DNA of 64,000 nucleotides from IMCC45349 sp047219225 (lineage in GTDB: Bacteria; Bacteroidota; Bacteroidia; Flavobacteriales; Flavobacteriaceae), in contig NZ_CP178208.1 in the NCBI RefSeq assembly GCF_047219225.1, forward strand, positions 2,976,001 through 3,040,000, in the 5' to 3' direction. Within the stretch, counting starts at the first letter, position 1. Every line of letters begins with the position of its first letter. Below, piece by piece: positions 62,197-64,000 of this stretch. The position numbers and the translations under genes are program-made. The notes under the pieces are model-generated. The model was not told the DNA's origin and did not search any database. It worked only from the letters and a program-made list of their open reading frames with translations.

Positions 62197-63237
62197 TTAT
62201 TTAGTATAAATTCTATTTTCCTGTTCTGCAACACGAATAAACGTCGTACGTTTTGTAAGCTCTTTTAAACGTTGGGCGCCAACATAGGTACAAGTACTCC
62301 TAATGCCTCCTAAAATATCCTGTAAAGTAGTTTCTACTTCACCTCTATAAGGCACTTCAACTGTTTTACCTTCACTAGCTCTGTATTCAGCAACACCACC
62401 AACATGTTTTTCCATGGCTGTTTGTGAGCTCATACCATAAAACTGTTTATATAATTTTCCGTTACGTTCAATACGTTCGCCACCACTTTCATCATGACCA
62501 GCAAGCATACCTCCAAGCATTACAAAATCGGCTCCTGCGCCAAAAGCTTTAGATACATCACCAGGAATGGCACAACCACCATCACTAATAATTTGTCCTC
62601 CTAAACCATGTGCCGCATCTGCACATTCAATAATTGCTGATAATTGCGGATAGCCAACACCAGTTTTTACACGTGTAGTACATACACTACCAGGACCAAT
62701 ACCAACTTTTACAATATCTGCACCAGAGAGTAGAAGTTCTTCTACCATTTCGCCAGTAACAACATTTCCTGCAATAATCACTTTGTCTGGATACAGATTT
62801 CTAGTTTCCTTTACAAAATTTGCAAAATACTCCGAGTAGCCATTAGCAACATCAATGCAAATAAATTTATATTGTGGCAATACTTTAAATATAGCAGCTA
62901 ATTTTTCGGCATCAGCTGTTCCAATACCTGTACTTATGGCAACGTAGTTTTCAATACCTTGTGGAGCTTTGTTAGTAAACTCTATCCATTGCTCTATGGT
63001 ATAGTGTTTATGGATAGCTGTAAATAGTTTCTTTTCAGCCAAGGCTAAAGCCATATTAAAAGTACCAACAGTATCCATATTAGCAGCCATTATTGGAATG
63101 CCTTTCCAAGTATGTGGACTGTGTAAAAACTTAAATTCACGTTCTAAATTTACTTGAGACCTACTTTGTAGAGTTGAACGTTTAGGTCTAATCATGACAT
63201 CTTTAAAACCAAGTTTAATATCGTATTCTATACGCAT
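62197..63237 (-). CDS. guaC: GMP reductase
   Basis: GuaC reduces GMP to IMP with NADPH, linking guanine and adenine nucleotide pools. The 346-residue TIM barrel has the catalytic loop 'VGIGPGSVCTTRVKTGVGYP' with Cys186, N-terminal 'LGFKDVMIRPKRSTLQSRSQ' and 'GGMLAGHDESGGE'. It lacks the CBS pair and the length of IMP dehydrogenase. It is a single-gene unit with a TAnnTTTG element 26 bases upstream. The convergent gap to mgsA holds a 14 bp palindrome (ATGAGATATCTCAT, 62166-62179) but no clear terminator. Confidence 0.96.
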   Translation of the reverse strand: MRIEYDIKLGFKDVMIRPKRSTLQSRSQVNLEREFKFLHSPHTWKGIPIMAANMDTVGTFNMALALAEKKLFTAIHKHYTIEQWIEFTNKAPQGIENYVAISTGIGTADAEKLAAIFKVLPQYKFICIDVANGYSEYFANFVKETRNLYPDKVIIAGNVVTGEMVEELLLSGADIVKVGIGPGSVCTTRVKTGVGYPQLSAIIECADAAHGLGGQIISDGGCAIPGDVSKAFGAGADFVMLGGMLAGHDESGGERIERNGKLYKQFYGMSSQTAMEKHVGGVAEYRASEGKTVEVPYRGEVETTLQDILGGIRSTCTYVGAQRLKELTKRTTFIRVAEQENRIYTK

Positions 63238-63262
63238 AAAAAGTAAAGTATTGGGTTACTCT

Positions 63263-63270
63263 CAAAGTTA
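63263..63270 (-). promoter_or_regulatory. -7 element of guaC
   Basis: The minus strand reads TAACTTTG, matching TAnnTTTG, 26 bases before the guaC start codon. Confidence 0.5.
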
Positions 63271-63442
63271 ATAATTATAGGTTTATAGAAGTGATTTTTT
63301 TATTAACATAACAAAGGGTTTTGGTTAACAAATACTAATTTCTACATTTTGATTTTCTAGAGTAAAAAGGGTAAATTCGTTCAGCACTTTATATAAAATT
63401 TTATGTACTAATTAAATAGTATGGGAATTTAATCAAGCACAA

Positions 63443-63979
63443 ATGAATCTTAAAACTATAAGAGAGGAAAAACATTTAACCCAAGAAGAGCTTGCTGAGC
63501 AATCTGGACTTTCAATACGAACTATACAGCGTATAGAGGCTGGTCAAGAACCTAAAGGTCATACTGCTAAAGTACTTGCCGAAGCTCTTGAATTAGATGT
63601 GTCTTCATTAAGTAAATCAAACAAATTAACAGATACGATTAATTATTCATTGATAAAAAGAGTAAATCTCTCTTCAGTATTTGTTTGTTTTATTCCTCTA
63701 TTGAGTATTGTTTTACCATTAATTCTAAGTCGTCAATATAAGCAAAACAATCATTTAACCAAGGGCATTATTACTCTTCAAATTTTGTGGAGCATTATTT
63801 TTATTCTAGCGTTTTTCGTTTCAGGATTTCTTAAATTAACCTTTGACTTGCATCATCAAACAGGTCTTTGGGTTTCTATTTTTCTAATTGTATTAAACCT
63901 TGTTGTGATACTTGTAAATTCAGCAAGTATTGATAAGAAAAAGGAACTGTACTTTAAATTTGGGTTTAGTTTTATTTAA
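63443..63979 (+). CDS. HTH (XRE-type) protein with C-terminal membrane segments
   Basis: This 178-residue protein has an N-terminal helix-turn-helix domain (about 3-57, 'LTQEELAEQSGLSIRTIQRI' and 'AGQEPKGHTAKVLAEALEL') followed by three hydrophobic helices (about 77-94, 107-126 and 140-158). It is therefore a DNA-binding protein predicted to be tied to the cytoplasmic membrane. Such HTH plus DUF4870-like arrangements are seen in Flavobacteriaceae, with unknown signals and targets. It is divergent from guaC across 205 bases, which could be its own control region. Confidence 0.85.
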   Translation: MNLKTIREEKHLTQEELAEQSGLSIRTIQRIEAGQEPKGHTAKVLAEALELDVSSLSKSNKLTDTINYSLIKRVNLSSVFVCFIPLLSIVLPLILSRQYKQNNHLTKGIITLQILWSIIFILAFFVSGFLKLTFDLHHQTGLWVSIFLIVLNLVVILVNSASIDKKKELYFKFGFSFI

Positions 63980-64000
63980 TTGATTTTAAGTGTTTTATTG

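Overview
This 64 kb window is chromosomal DNA of an AT-rich member of the Flavobacteriaceae (phylum Bacteroidota). The genus cannot be named from the sequence alone. The evidence is the gene families present: DUF3822, DUF4126, DUF4159, the DUF5117/DUF4953-type metalloprotease, TlpA lipoproteins with a DUF4369-like region, a giant HYR-like protein with a type IX secretion C-terminal domain, and a PgpH-type HD phosphodiesterase. Many transcription units are also preceded by the Bacteroidota -7 element TAnnTTTG, and the tRNA operon has a complete TTTG-N20-TACATTTG promoter. No phage, insertion sequence, CRISPR array or plasmid gene was found.

Layout. 1-4000: RNase P RNA (rnpB), two exported proteins of unknown role, and a tight rsmD / DUF3822 / membrane-protein operon. 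4100-9900: a rightward run with a RecD-like helicase, DUF4126, kdsB, a HAD phosphatase, a CAT-like acyltransferase, a KdnB-like iron alcohol dehydrogenase and a PlsC-like acyltransferase; this looks like a Kdo/lipid A neighbourhood. 9900-10060 holds a possible orphan transcript with a sigma-54-like promoter. 10100-20700: leftward genes for a large exported zinc metalloprotease, YebC, an SDR, GcvT, and the threonine operon thrA-thrB-thrC. The threonine operon is preceded by an unannotated leader ORF rich in Thr codons. 20770-25070: nnrD, a TlpA-like lipoprotein and hutH. 25470-35260: one 9.8 kb gene for a secreted protein of about 3260 residues built from 19 HYR-like repeats with nested inserted domains. 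35500-46800: a small STAS-like protein, clpC, gyrA with a TPR protein, an NlpC/P60 peptidase with a thiolase, and pgpH. 46840-47200: tRNA-Ser, tRNA-Pro and tRNA-Arg. 47390-54000: a compact leftward cluster dominated by RNA modification (a THUMP-like methyltransferase, a TrmH family enzyme, rsmE, tsaD) with AI-2E, DUF4159, parvulin and small membrane proteins. 54200-62100: tamB, then pfkA, gap, a BadF/NagK-type kinase and mgsA, a glycolysis and methylglyoxal group. 62200-64000: guaC and a divergent HTH protein with membrane helices.

Most of the window is ordinary core genome. The parts most worth a second look are the putative threonine attenuator, the Cys-bracketed domain insertions in the giant repeat protein, kdnB next to kdsB without kdnA in view, a small membrane protein that mimics a cytochrome oxidase subunit I helix, two short orphan transcription units with their own terminators, and a tamB reading frame that has no ATG start.
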